From NCBI RefSeq assembly GCF_003046315.1, contig NZ_PZZP01000002.1, forward strand, positions 62,001 through 126,000: 64,000 bases of DNA, read 5' to 3'. The position numbers were made by a program, and so were the translations under genes. The notes beneath the pieces are model-generated. The model did not search any database, was not told the DNA's origin, and worked only from the letters and a program-made list of their open reading frames with translations. The DNA is from Desmospora activa DSM 45169 (lineage in GTDB: Bacteria; Bacillota; Bacilli; Thermoactinomycetales; DSM-45169). This document shows positions 8,407-16,621 of the stretch, in pieces. The first letter of the stretch is position 1. Every line of letters begins with the position of its first letter.

Positions 8407-8525
8407 AAAAGAAACGCATAATATAATAAGGCACGAACCCGGATCATCGGGTCCGTGCAACTGAGATCTCTAGGAGTCATCAGAAGTCCGGTTCCCGGTG
8501 CCACGGGTATCGGACTTCTTGTTTT
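8407..8525 (+). ncRNA. Candidate antisense RNA (type I antitoxin)
   Basis: The predicted RNA of about 115 bases lies between a promoter-like element (8372-8400) and a hairpin with T-rich tail. The hairpin pairs AAGTCCG with CGGACTT and, inside it, CCCG with CGGG (8484-8517), then CTTGTTTT. It would be perfectly complementary to the end of the small membrane-peptide gene on the minus strand (stop at 8470) and to that gene's 3' hairpin. The architecture is like TxpA/RatA-type loci. Existence of the RNA is inferred from the sequence only. Confidence 0.4.
8431..8458 (-). terminator. 3' hairpin of the small membrane-peptide mRNA
   Basis: GCACG and CGTGC, then ACCCG and CGGGT, form an 11-position stem with one mismatch around a 6-base loop. 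On the minus strand it is followed by a weak A/T-rich tail (CTTATTATATTAT). It begins about 10 bases after the stop codon of the 50-codon gene. Confidence 0.5.
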
Positions 8526-8622
8526 CCCGGCGCTTTTGCAACCAGTGTGCCAATATCACTGGTCCAAAAACCAGCAACACTTGCCACAGATGGCTGAAAA
8601 GCCAGGACAACAAGTCTCGCAT
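8470..8622 (-). CDS. 50-residue single-helix membrane peptide, candidate type I toxin
   Basis: The ATG is preceded by a near-perfect AAGGAGGT site with 8-base spacing. The peptide has a short N terminus (MRDLLSWLFSHLW), one hydrophobic helix (QVLLVFGPVILAHWL), then a cluster of basic residues (QKRRENKK) and a polar tail. This layout matches Fst/Ldr/TxpA-like pore-forming toxins in general form, though I cannot assign it to a named family. Upstream lie a long structured leader and an extended -10 promoter; a convergent antisense unit covers its 3' end. A different frame starting at a GTG with its own AGGAGG site overlaps it almost entirely and encodes a peptide without clear features. Confidence 0.55.
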   Translation of the reverse strand: MRDLLSWLFSHLWQVLLVFGPVILAHWLQKRRENKKSDTRGTGNRTSDDS

Positions 8623-8693
8623 GCGGATTCACCTCCTTCCGCACCAACGTCACGGAAGGCCACCTCCTTTCCAGGGGCAAGATCGGATACCCC

Positions 8694-8725
8694 TGCCCTG
8701 GCCCGGTGAGGCCAAGGCCAGGGCA
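8694..8725 (-). other. Hairpin in the long leader of the small membrane-peptide gene
   Basis: GCCCTGGCC and GGCCAGGGC form a perfect 9-bp stem around a 12-base loop, roughly 75-100 bases upstream of the ATG. A second leader segment places an AAGGAGGT sequence between AAGG and CCTT arms, so ribosome access may be structured. Confidence 0.45.
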
Positions 8726-8799
8726 AGAATCCAATGAGCCACCGAAAAAAAGGATCAGATCCACATCAAGAAACGTCCGATCTGGATCGCGTCTTGTCC

Positions 8800-8830
8800 A
8801 TTATAGCATATATTGTGTGAATATTCTCCT
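8800..8830 (-). promoter_or_regulatory. Extended -10 promoter of the small membrane-peptide gene
   Basis: On the minus strand a perfect TATAAT at 8805-8800 is preceded by TGC, giving a TGnTATAAT extended -10. No good -35 is seen. Predicted start near 8793 gives a leader of about 170 bases. Confidence 0.55.
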
Positions 8831-8843
8831 TCCAATTCAAAAT

Positions 8844-8885
8844 ACAAAGCCCGCATCTAACAAAACCATTGGATGCGGGCTTTGT
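8844..8885 (-). terminator. Terminator of the phosphonate transporter operon
   Basis: A 14-bp perfect stem, ACAAAGCCCGCATC / GATGCGGGCTTTGT, has a 14-base loop and a short T-rich tail on the minus strand. Confidence 0.85.
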
Positions 8886-8899
8886 AATCGAGTCCCCCA

Positions 8900-9691
8900 T
8901 TACACAATCCGCTTACGAATAAAGGCACTCAAATAATCGATCAATACCACCACAACCACGATCACCAACAAAATCATGCCGATCTCAGACCAGTTGCGGT
9001 TGGCGACGGCGATGGTAATCAGGGTGCCAATGCCACCAGCACCAATGATGCCCAAGATGGTGGAGGCGCGAACATCGATCTCAAAGCGATAGATGGCGTA
9101 AGAAAGGAATTGCGGAATGATCTGCGGAATAATGCCATAAAACAAAGTCTGTATCTTATTGGCGCCGTTGGCGCTCATCGCTTCCACCACATTCATCTCA
9201 ATCGCCTCAATCGCTTCCGCATACAGTTTCCCCAACATGCCGATGGAGTTGATCGCAATCGCCAAAACTCCGGCAAAAGGATTGGGGCCAACTGCGGCGA
9301 CAAAGATTAACGCCAACAACAGCTCCGGAAAAGTTCGGATTCCACTGAGAATACCACTGCCGAGGTTGCGTAACCAGCGGTTTTTCACCATATTGGAAGC
9401 CGCCAAAAAAGCGATGGGCACCGCCAGGATGGAAGCCATCAAGGTCCCGGTGTAAGCGATAAAGAGGGTTTCCATCATTTTTTCCATCACTTTGCCAAAG
9501 GCGCTGAAATCCGGAGACAACATCTGTGGAATCACTCGATCCAAGTTGTTGATCGTCCGCTCACTCAACACCCGTTCCCACTTCACATCAATACCGGTAA
9601 ACACCCATACATAGAGAGCCACCACAGCAATGGCAATCACCCACCGGATGACGATTTGCCGCCAGCTTCGTTTTGGTTTGGGTATCGTCAT
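8900..9691 (-). CDS. phnE: Phosphonate ABC transporter permease PhnE (second copy)
   Basis: This is a 263-residue inner-membrane permease with a basic N terminus, a first helix (WVIAIAVVALYVWVF) and about five more helices. It has the PhnE/BPD-transporter core, with the EAA-type loop in EAMSANGANKIQTLFYGIIPQIIPQF and FEIDVRASTILGIIGAGGIGTLI. It is adjacent to, and paired with, another PhnE gene whose stop codon is 3 bases before its start. Two PhnE subunits in one operon is a common arrangement for phosphonate, phosphite or aminoethylphosphonate importers. Confidence 0.92.
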   Translation of the reverse strand: MTIPKPKRSWRQIVIRWVIAIAVVALYVWVFTGIDVKWERVLSERTINNLDRVIPQMLSPDFSAFGKVMEKMMETLFIAYTGTLMASILAVPIAFLAASNMVKNRWLRNLGSGILSGIRTFPELLLALIFVAAVGPNPFAGVLAIAINSIGMLGKLYAEAIEAIEMNVVEAMSANGANKIQTLFYGIIPQIIPQFLSYAIYRFEIDVRASTILGIIGAGGIGTLITIAVANRNWSEIGMILLVIVVVVVLIDYLSAFIRKRIV

Positions 9692-9694
9692 CGC

Positions 9695-10510
9695 TCAAAC
9701 CAGCCTTTCCCGGATTTTACCGCTGATATATTCAATCGCCAACACCACAAAGAAAATCACGATAATTAAGGTCATCACGTTGGGATAGCGTAAAAAGCCG
9801 ATCTGCTGCTGCAAGAGAAGGCCGATCCCGCCTGCTCCCACAAACCCGAGAACCACCGAAGCGCGGATATTGATCTCAAACACATACAGGCTCAACGAGC
9901 AAAACTGGGGCAACACCTGGGGAATAACCGCATATACAATCGTTTGAATCGCATTTCCCCCTGAAGCCCGAATCGCTTCCAAAGGCTGTGGGTCAATCGA
10001 TTCAATGGTTTCACTGATCAATTTGGTCAATATCCCAAAGGAAAAAATAATAAGAGCCAGTATACCGGAAAATACCCCAATGCCAAAGATGCCGACAAAC
10101 ACCACAGCCAGAATGATATCCGGAATGGTACGGAGCGCATTGAGAAACAACTTAGCCGTATGGTAGAGCCAAGGGATGGTTGTCACATTACGGGCTGCCA
10201 ACAGACTGACAGGGATACACAGAATAGCGGCAATCGTAGTGGCAATCACCGCCATCTGGATCGTTTCCACCAGCTTGGGCCATACCTGAGAGACATAATC
10301 CCAATTGGGCGGGAACAATTGACCCACCATATTAAAGACATGAGGCAACCCTTCAATCAAGTCGGTGATGGTGGATTCCGTCTCCATTGAGCTCCAGATA
10401 TAAAGTCCGACCACTACCGCAAAAATCAGGGTGATCCGCTTTTTTTCGCGGCCGGATATAACGTTCCCGGAAAATGATTCACTTGAGGGAACGGAAGCGA
10501 TCTTAGGCAT
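9695..10510 (-). CDS. phnE: Phosphonate ABC transporter permease PhnE (first copy)
   Basis: This 271-residue permease shares the same core as its downstream neighbour: EAIRASGGNAIQTIVYAVIPQVLPQF and FEINIRASVVLGFVGAGGIGLLL. The frame is open further upstream into phnC, but the ATG at 10510 (MPKIASVPS) is the natural start because it overlaps the phnC stop by eight bases. The N terminus is cytosolic and polar (SSESFSGNVISGREKKR) before the first helix. It probably forms a heterodimeric channel with the second PhnE. Confidence 0.92.
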   Translation of the reverse strand: MPKIASVPSSESFSGNVISGREKKRITLIFAVVVGLYIWSSMETESTITDLIEGLPHVFNMVGQLFPPNWDYVSQVWPKLVETIQMAVIATTIAAILCIPVSLLAARNVTTIPWLYHTAKLFLNALRTIPDIILAVVFVGIFGIGVFSGILALIIFSFGILTKLISETIESIDPQPLEAIRASGGNAIQTIVYAVIPQVLPQFCSLSLYVFEINIRASVVLGFVGAGGIGLLLQQQIGFLRYPNVMTLIIVIFFVVLAIEYISGKIRERLV

Positions 10511-11282
10511 GTTGAACCTCGCCCCCCCGTTTGTCTTCGTCACGGATCGGACGACCATAAATCTCCTCAAACGTTTTTTCCGTCACCTGGCTGGCAGGAC
10601 CGTCGTACACCACTTCCCCCGCACGCATACCGATAATCCGGTCCGCGTATTCCATCGCCATATCGATGTAATGCAGATTGACTAAGGTTGTGATTTTATC
10701 TTCGCGGTTAATCTTTTTTAGGTAACTCATCACTTGGTGGGAAGTTGGTGGATCTAGGCTGGCCACAGGCTCATCCGCCAAGATGATGGAGGGCTGCTGG
10801 GTCAGTACCCGTGCAATGCTGACACGCTGCTGTTGACCGCCGGACAATTGATCCGCTCGTTGGTATACTTTTTCCTCAATGTTTACCCGCTTTAGGCTCT
10901 CATAAGCCAGAGTCACATCTTCTTTGGAATACAGATGAAAAACGCTGCGCAAGGTACCGGTATGTCCCAAGCGGCCGGAAATCACATTTTTCATCACGGT
11001 AGAGCGTTTCACCAAGTTGTAGTTCTGAAAGATAATACCTACCTTGGTGCGTAATTGACGCAACTGCTTCCCTTTAAATGGAATGATATTCTCACCATCG
11101 ACCAACAGCTGACCATCCGTGGGGGTCACCAAACGGTTGATGCTGCGGATCAAGGTGGATTTCCCTGCCCCGGACAGCCCCACCACTACAATAAATTCCC
11201 CTTCCTCGATCTTGAGGTTAACGTTTTTCAGTCCTTGGGTTCCATTGGGATAGACCAGAGATACATCCTGAAACTGGATCAC
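10503..11282 (-). CDS. phnC: Phosphonate ABC transporter ATP-binding protein PhnC
   Basis: This 259-residue ATPase of the PhnC family has Walker A GLSGAGKST near residue 35, the signature LSGGQQQRVSIARVL, and Walker B IILADEPVASLDP. The sequence SINRLVTPTDGQLLVDG and the SHQVMSYLKKINREDKITTLVNLHYIDMA block are typical of PhnC. GTG codons lie at 11291 and 11282; only the second is well spaced from AGGAG (8 bases), so it is taken as the start. A hairpin with T6 lies between it and phnD and may reduce expression relative to the binding protein. Confidence 0.93.
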   Translation of the reverse strand: MIQFQDVSLVYPNGTQGLKNVNLKIEEGEFIVVVGLSGAGKSTLIRSINRLVTPTDGQLLVDGENIIPFKGKQLRQLRTKVGIIFQNYNLVKRSTVMKNVISGRLGHTGTLRSVFHLYSKEDVTLAYESLKRVNIEEKVYQRADQLSGGQQQRVSIARVLTQQPSIILADEPVASLDPPTSHQVMSYLKKINREDKITTLVNLHYIDMAMEYADRIIGMRAGEVVYDGPASQVTEKTFEEIYGRPIRDEDKRGGEVQHA

Positions 11283-11316
11283 AGCAGTCACTCCTGACTG
11301 TTTTAGTAATCACGCG

Positions 11317-11346
11317 AAAAAAGGGCCTCCTTTCGGAGAACCCCTT
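11317..11346 (-). terminator. Attenuator-like hairpin between phnD and phnC
   Basis: On the minus strand an imperfect GC-rich stem (AAGGGG..CTCC / GGAG..CCCTT) with a GAAA loop is followed by T6. Partial termination here would make the binding protein more abundant than the membrane complex. Confidence 0.6.
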
Positions 11347-11383
11347 ACACTGTGAGGAACTGGGGAGCCTGCCCCCAATATCA

Positions 11384-12283
11384 TCAGTTACCGTCGATAT
11401 CGATGGAGTCCTCAAACTTTTTATAGGTGTCGCGGACGATCGTGTAATCCTCATCCTTGGCTTCACGGATCGCGTCCCAGTTGTATACCTCATTCATAAT
11501 GTTAACCATTTCCTTATCATCGTTGAAACCGAGGAAGGCTTGACGAATTTTTTCCACCAATTCCTTATCCAAATCCTTGGTGACGGAGATGGTATCGTTC
11601 GGGATCGGGTCAGTGTAATCGATCACTTTTAGCTTTTTCTTGACGTCGGGATAATCCTGTTCCAAAGTATCCCGAGCATCTTCAAAGGTGGTAGCCACAT
11701 CGGCATCCCCTTCGTATACGGTGATCAGGGCATTGTCATGGCCGCCGGCTTGTACCGCTTCACCAAAGAATTCTGCTTGTACATCCTTCACTTTAAACTC
11801 ATCCATCAGCTGCGATGCGGGAAACAGATACCCAGAGGTTGAATTGGTATCAGCAAACGCCCATGTTTTCCCTTTTAAATCCTTGAGGGATTTGATGCCG
11901 GAGTCAGCACGTACCACATATTGCGCACGATAGGTATCTTCCCCGTGACGCTCCGATTTGAGAATTACTTCCACCCCATGCTTATCGTTGGCCAACACAT
12001 AGCCAAAAGCCGGGATAAATCCGATATGCACCTGATTGGAACCCATGGCTTCGATCAGGGCGGAGTAGTTGGTCATGACGCGCCCTTCCACTTCCACCCC
12101 CAACTCTTCGCTCAATTTGTCAGCCAAAGGCTTTACAGTATCGGCGATTTTATCGGAATCCTGGGACGGTACAAACCCCATCACCAACTTATCCGGATTA
12201 GCTGGGTCTCCACCCGCTTGACCGCATGCCGCTAACACAACGACAAGGGCGAGTGATAACAACATAGACAAGAGCTTTTTCAT
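11384..12283 (-). CDS. phnD: Phosphonate/phosphite-binding lipoprotein PhnD
   Basis: This is a 299-residue solute-binding lipoprotein with signal peptide MKKLLSMLLSLALVVVLAAC; the lipobox LAAC places the lipidated Cys at residue 20. The mature part has the PhnD fold, with LVMGFVPSQDSDKIADTVKPLADKL, then GYLFPASQL and the ligand-site region EAVQAGGHDNALITVYEGDADVATTFEDAR. A longer open frame exists, but the ribosome binding site (CGGAGGGGG) fits only the ATG at 12283. No C-P lyase or phosphite dehydrogenase gene is in the window, so the actual ligand is unclear. Confidence 0.94.
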   Translation of the reverse strand: MKKLLSMLLSLALVVVLAACGQAGGDPANPDKLVMGFVPSQDSDKIADTVKPLADKLSEELGVEVEGRVMTNYSALIEAMGSNQVHIGFIPAFGYVLANDKHGVEVILKSERHGEDTYRAQYVVRADSGIKSLKDLKGKTWAFADTNSTSGYLFPASQLMDEFKVKDVQAEFFGEAVQAGGHDNALITVYEGDADVATTFEDARDTLEQDYPDVKKKLKVIDYTDPIPNDTISVTKDLDKELVEKIRQAFLGFNDDKEMVNIMNEVYNWDAIREAKDEDYTIVRDTYKKFEDSIDIDGN

Positions 12284-12343
12284 AGATCCCCCTCCGAGAG
12301 TGTAAGAATTATTTCCTACCAGAGTGTACAAATGCCATATGTG

Positions 12344-12375
12344 ATTATAACTAAAGCCATGATAAAGTTTATATT
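12344..12375 (-). promoter_or_regulatory. Possible promoter of the phn operon
   Basis: On the minus strand TATAAT lies at 12349-12344, about 60 bases before the phnD ATG. The -35 region is A/T-rich without a clear TTGACA. Confidence 0.35.
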
Positions 12376-12464
12376 AACTTTCTTGCTAAATCTACTGTCT
12401 TTTCAAGCGATCGGGAATAAAGTATGATCGAACGGTATCATGCGTCTAAGAAAGGAGCGATTTT

Positions 12465-13286
12465 TTGACAACCAACATCCTCGCTGGCCGCTTAATCATT
12501 TTTGATTTGGACGGAACGCTATACGAAGATACGGCCCACTTTGATTATTATGCTTCATTATTAAAAGAAAATCTTCCCCTTGAAAAACGGGATGATTTTG
12601 CGCGTACTTATCGGCAAATTTTAGCCGGCAACCACCCCCTTACCATCGGCAAAGTATACGATGTAAACCGCGATGCAATCCTCAGCCTCGATCCCGCCAC
12701 ACTGGAAGTACAATCCGTCTGCGACTGGGACGGTGCCCCTTGGTCGCAAAATCGTATTCATCAAACCTATTCCGGTTCACTCACACTGGATTTTGATCAA
12801 ATCGTCGCCATTGGTGACGGATGGTGGATTCCCTTTGCTGTCGCCAAACACTTTGGCGCGGGAGAGACCTACCCTTTTTACGTCAAAACCAAAGAATATC
12901 TGGCTGCCCATGAGCACCTATTGACCCGTACCCCAGGTCTAAAAGCGTGGCTCCAAGAGCAACGGCAAGCGAAAACGTTGGTATTGGTGACCAACAGTGA
13001 CCAGGATGACGTTCAGCGGCTACTCTCTCGCTTACATTTGGACGGGCTCTTTCACCAAATCGTAACCTCGGCTCGCAAACCGACCCATACAAGCCGAATT
13101 TTCCAAAACCTTCTCCGGCAACATCAGGTGTCACCGGAAGAAACGATCTCGATCGGAGACAATTATATCAATGAAATCGCTCCTGCCCTTCAGCTGGGAA
13201 TGAAAGCCATCCTCCTGCAAAACTCACCCTTTACACATCGACATGAGCGCCTGCAGGTGGTTCGCAGCATGAGCGATCTGTTTTAA
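12465..13286 (+). CDS. HAD superfamily hydrolase
   Basis: This 273-residue soluble phosphatase-like enzyme has all four HAD motifs: I, IIFDLDGTLYED near residue 15, with the nucleophile and acid Asp; II, LVLVTNSDQDD; III, the lysine in SARKPTHTSRIF; and IV, TISIGDNYINEIAPA. A cap domain of about 100 residues lies between motifs I and II. It starts at TTG with AAAGGAG eight bases upstream. It is divergent from phnD and ends in its own terminator. The substrate cannot be read from the sequence; a link to phosphonate degradation (phosphonatase also belongs to HAD) is tempting but not supported by specific residues. Confidence 0.85.
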   Translation: MTTNILAGRLIIFDLDGTLYEDTAHFDYYASLLKENLPLEKRDDFARTYRQILAGNHPLTIGKVYDVNRDAILSLDPATLEVQSVCDWDGAPWSQNRIHQTYSGSLTLDFDQIVAIGDGWWIPFAVAKHFGAGETYPFYVKTKEYLAAHEHLLTRTPGLKAWLQEQRQAKTLVLVTNSDQDDVQRLLSRLHLDGLFHQIVTSARKPTHTSRIFQNLLRQHQVSPEETISIGDNYINEIAPALQLGMKAILLQNSPFTHRHERLQVVRSMSDLF

Positions 13287-13291
13287 GAAGA

Positions 13292-13320
13292 CCCTGCTCC
13301 GCATTGGAGCGGGGTTTTTA
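13292..13320 (+). terminator. Terminator of the HAD hydrolase gene
   Basis: CCCTGCTCC / GGAGCGGGG forms a GC-rich stem with a 5-base loop followed by T5. Confidence 0.88.
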
Positions 13321-13396
13321 TTGGGGTAAGTTTTCGCTTTATCGGCTACACTAGGGGGGCAACCCCGCATTCTCTAATATTGGGAGGGACCTCTTG

Positions 13397-14176
13397 ATGT
13401 CAATTCTTCAGCAAAAGAACACTATCATCCTGCTAACTTGTCTCGTCTTTTTTTTAGATACGTTGGCAGTACCGACATGGGCCGCTCCTCCCCACCAAAT
13501 GGATCGGTTTTATTTTGAACGGAACGGCTCCGTTATCTGGGAGGTCCCGACGACACAGCCGATGATCGCTCTCACCTTTGACGATGGCCCCAATCCTCGC
13601 TACACAACGGAGATCCTTGATATTCTGAAAAAATATGACGCCAAAGCGACTTTTTTTGTGATTGGAGAACAAGTGGAAAAATACCCCGAACTGGTAAAAC
13701 GGGAAATCCGCGAAGGACATGAAGTGGGCAACCATACCTTTCACCATCGCTCCATCAAACGTCAGAATGCCGCTACCATCAGTCACGAACTAGCAGAAAC
13801 AGATATCCTGGTGCTAGGTTTAACCGGTATACATCCTCACCTCTTTCGACCTCCGGGTGGATATTATGACCAACCGACGGTAGAGACGGCAACAAAAGCG
13901 GGCTATCAAGTAGTGATGTGGTCCTGGCATCAGGATACACGAGATTGGAGTCGGCCGGGAGTACATAAAATTGCATCCACCGTGATCAACAACGCCAGAA
14001 ACGGTGATATTGTACTCCTCCATGACCATGGGGGTAACCGCAAACAAACCGTGGCCGCACTTAAACGAATCCTGCCAGCGTTAAAAAAGAAGGGATATCA
14101 ATTTATCACCGTCTCCGAGATGATGAAAAAAGGAAAACGAAAAGTATATCAAAAACAAAAAAGCCAAGGCATATAA
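13397..14176 (+). CDS. Exported polysaccharide deacetylase (NodB family)
   Basis: This is a 259-residue protein with an N-terminal signal or anchor (TIILLTCLVFFLDTLAVPTWA) and one NodB domain. Catalytic motifs are clear: TFDDGPNPRYT (the DD pair, metal and base), HEVGNHTFHH (metal His residues), LFRPPGGYYD and LLHDHGG (catalytic His). It should remove N-acetyl groups from peptidoglycan or another wall polymer outside the membrane. A TTG precedes the ATG; GGGAGGG fits the ATG. The C terminus is a short basic tail. It is convergent with rlmCD, with only five bases between the stop codons. PdaA/PdaB-like function in spores is possible but not proven. Confidence 0.9.
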   Translation: MSILQQKNTIILLTCLVFFLDTLAVPTWAAPPHQMDRFYFERNGSVIWEVPTTQPMIALTFDDGPNPRYTTEILDILKKYDAKATFFVIGEQVEKYPELVKREIREGHEVGNHTFHHRSIKRQNAATISHELAETDILVLGLTGIHPHLFRPPGGYYDQPTVETATKAGYQVVMWSWHQDTRDWSRPGVHKIASTVINNARNGDIVLLHDHGGNRKQTVAALKRILPALKKKGYQFITVSEMMKKGKRKVYQKQKSQGI

Positions 14177-14181
14177 TCACC

Positions 14182-15561
14182 TTAGCGATCTTTTGGCGTA
14201 AACACCGCCACACATTCCACATGGTGCGTATGGGGGAACAGATCGACCGGCTGCACCTCATCCGTGAAGTAGCCTTTTTCCGCTAGGATGGCGGCATCAC
14301 GGGCTAGTGTAGCCGGGTTGCAAGAGACATAGATCAACCGTTGCGGTCCCATCTGCATCGCCGCATCCAGTAGCTCCGGTGCACACCCTTTGCGCGGCGG
14401 GTCGACGACGATTACATCAGGGTTAATTCCTTCTTTGACCCAGCGGGGCATCACTTCTTCCGCAGCCCCCGTTTCAAAGGTGGCATGCTTAATCCCATTC
14501 AGTTCTGCATTTATCCGGGCATCCTCCACTGCTTCAGCCACCGATTCCACCCCGTATACCTGAGCAACGTCACGAGCCAAATACAGCGCGATCGTACCGA
14601 TGCCACAGTAGGCGTCCACCACTGTCTCATCCCCGCGTAAGGCAGCCCGCCTCCGTACCTCTTCATATAAAACCACTGTCTGCTCCGGGTTTACCTGAAA
14701 AAAAGAATGGGGCGAGATGCGAAAACGGACATGGCCGATGGCATCCTCAATCCATCCTTGGCCCCATAAAACGCGGTTTTCCTGACCGAGTACCCGATTA
14801 CTGCGGCGCATATGAATATTTTGCACTACCGAGGCCAAACCGGGTACACTCTCTTTTAAACGAGCGATCAGTTCCTCTTTGCGCGGAAGGCGGTGGCCGT
14901 TGGTAACCAGGACTACCATTACATCCCCCGTTTGTTTACCGGTTCGTACCATCACATGGCGCAACAAACCGTGGTGGATTTTCTCCTCATACGGTGGGAT
15001 GCCCAGTTCCACAACGGCCTCTTTCACGATTTGGATTGTGCGATCGTTGGCATCCTGCTGAATCATACAGTGGGAAAAAGGAACGATGGCATGGGAAGCG
15101 GAAGCGTAAAAGCCCGCCACTGTTTCTCCACGCCGCTTAGCAAAGGGAACCTGGGCTTTATTGCGATAGTGCCACGGTTGCTCCATGCCGCGCACTGGCA
15201 ACACGCGCACCTCTTCCAATCCACCGATACGTGCGAAACTGTCAACCACCTGACACCGCTTCATTTCCAATTGGGCGGGATATGCCAAATGTTGCAGCTG
15301 ACATCCACCGCACCGCTCAAAAACAGGACACGGCGGCTCTACGCGATCCGGGCTGGTGGTTTCCCACTCTTCCACCTGAGCGTGGGCGTATGTTTTTTTT
15401 ACTTTGGTCACTTTCACTTTTACGCGTTCCCCAGGCAGCGATGACGGCACAAAAATCGTAAAACCGTCCACTTTGCCCACCCCATCACCGGTATGGCTCT
15501 GGTTATCGATCTCGATGGTCAGCTGATCTCCCGGCTTAACCGGAGGATTGGATTTACTCAT
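14182..15561 (-). CDS. rlmCD: 23S rRNA (uracil-5-)-methyltransferase RlmCD
   Basis: This 459-residue enzyme has an N-terminal TRAM RNA-binding domain (residues about 8-68), an iron-sulfur cluster region with CPVFERCGGCQLQHL near residue 80, and a C-terminal SAM-dependent methyltransferase domain. The domain carries VVDAYCGIGTIALYLA, VVDPPRKGC and YVSCNPATLARD, whose Cys is the catalytic nucleophile. RlmCD methylates U747 and U1939 of 23S rRNA in Gram-positives. Its place after dgkB, downstream of gatCAB, is the Bacillus order, which supports the assignment. AAGGAG precedes the ATG. Confidence 0.93.
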   Translation of the reverse strand: MSKSNPPVKPGDQLTIEIDNQSHTGDGVGKVDGFTIFVPSSLPGERVKVKVTKVKKTYAHAQVEEWETTSPDRVEPPCPVFERCGGCQLQHLAYPAQLEMKRCQVVDSFARIGGLEEVRVLPVRGMEQPWHYRNKAQVPFAKRRGETVAGFYASASHAIVPFSHCMIQQDANDRTIQIVKEAVVELGIPPYEEKIHHGLLRHVMVRTGKQTGDVMVVLVTNGHRLPRKEELIARLKESVPGLASVVQNIHMRRSNRVLGQENRVLWGQGWIEDAIGHVRFRISPHSFFQVNPEQTVVLYEEVRRRAALRGDETVVDAYCGIGTIALYLARDVAQVYGVESVAEAVEDARINAELNGIKHATFETGAAEEVMPRWVKEGINPDVIVVDPPRKGCAPELLDAAMQMGPQRLIYVSCNPATLARDAAILAEKGYFTDEVQPVDLFPHTHHVECVAVFTPKDR

Positions 15562-15670
15562 GATTCGACTCCTTGGGTGAATGGAAATTTAGCTTAAAGA
15601 AAGTCAGATTGAAGACAAATGGGCCTGAATCTTGAATGCCGTCGTCGCGCCTCTTTTTGTTCAACGCAAT

Positions 15671-16621
15671 TTAGCGCCTTTCTCCACGGCGATGGTGCAT
15701 TCGCTTCCTCTCTTGCTCCGAGAACACCCGCTCCTCAGCAGGACACAAAACGGAGAGATGTCCTGCGAGCGTCTCAAAACGACCGAAAAAGTCACCGCCC
15801 CATTCCCCATCCAGGTTTAGCTTCATCGGTTGACTGGAAATCACCTGCAACCGGTTTGTCTGGAAATAAAGCACCCGTTCATCATCCAAGTGTTCTCCCC
15901 TGAGAATAGAACCAACCAAATGCACTAACTCCGGCAGGTTCGCTTTGCGCACGACCAAAACATCCAACAAACCATCGCCGATATCCGCCTGTGTAACCAA
16001 ATGATCAAATCCGCCAATGGAAGGGCTGTTGGCCACGATAATCAGGAAAATCTCTTCTTCCACCGTCTTTTGCGGCGATTCCAAGCGAACCTGAAAAGGG
16101 CGCAGCAACGTGCCCAATTTTTCCAATCCCTTGGCGTAATAGGCGAAGTGACCCAGCACTGTCTTCAGCCGACTCGGTGTCTGGTGTGTCACTTCCGTCA
16201 GAAAACCGGCAGCGGCTACATTGATAAAATAATGATCCTGTACAATCCCTACATCCATGGAACGGATATGCCCTTCACCAATCACATCGCATGCGGCCAC
16301 CATATCTCGCGGCAGGTGAAGCGCACGAGCCAAGTCATTGCTCGTTCCACAGGGAATAATACCGAGCTGTGGCCGGGTGGAGTAGGGAGCGATCCCGTTT
16401 ACCACCTCATGGATGGTACCGTCTCCTCCAGCGGCGATGACGACATCAAACCCCCGCTCTACCGCTTTTGACGCAGCCTCAGCAGCATCACCCGGAAAAC
16501 GGGTGGCGTGACAAGACGCCTCCAACCCCTTTTCTTCAAGACGCTCCAATATGCGGGGCAGCTTCCTCTCAATGCCTTCTTTCCCCGCCGTTCGGTTATA
16601 AATCAGGCGTGCACGCTTCAT
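15671..16621 (-). CDS. dgkB: Diacylglycerol kinase DgkB
   Basis: This 316-residue soluble lipid kinase has the DAGK catalytic signature VIAAGGDGTIHEVVNGIA near residues 65-80 and the loop GIIPCGTSNDLARALHLPRDM. DgkB recycles the diacylglycerol released during lipoteichoic acid synthesis into phosphatidic acid. The frame is open 40 codons upstream, but the ribosome binding site AAAGGGGG fits the ATG at 16621 (MKRARLIYNRTAGKEG), the usual family start. The C-terminal tail (EQERKRMHHRRGERR) is unusually basic. Confidence 0.92.
   Translation of the reverse strand: MKRARLIYNRTAGKEGIERKLPRILERLEEKGLEASCHATRFPGDAAEAASKAVERGFDVVIAAGGDGTIHEVVNGIAPYSTRPQLGIIPCGTSNDLARALHLPRDMVAACDVIGEGHIRSMDVGIVQDHYFINVAAAGFLTEVTHQTPSRLKTVLGHFAYYAKGLEKLGTLLRPFQVRLESPQKTVEEEIFLIIVANSPSIGGFDHLVTQADIGDGLLDVLVVRKANLPELVHLVGSILRGEHLDDERVLYFQTNRLQVISSQPMKLNLDGEWGGDFFGRFETLAGHLSVLCPAEERVFSEQERKRMHHRRGERR

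Noticed and set aside
8480-8652. 57-codon overlapping frame as the main product of the small locus
   Set aside because: It has a good start site, but its sequence lacks a helix or recognisable feature; kept only as a possible regulatory overlap.
12465-13286. HAD protein as phosphonatase PhnX paired with the phosphonate transporter
   Set aside because: The cap-domain lysine signature of phosphonatase is not seen and the gene is on the other strand with its own terminator.
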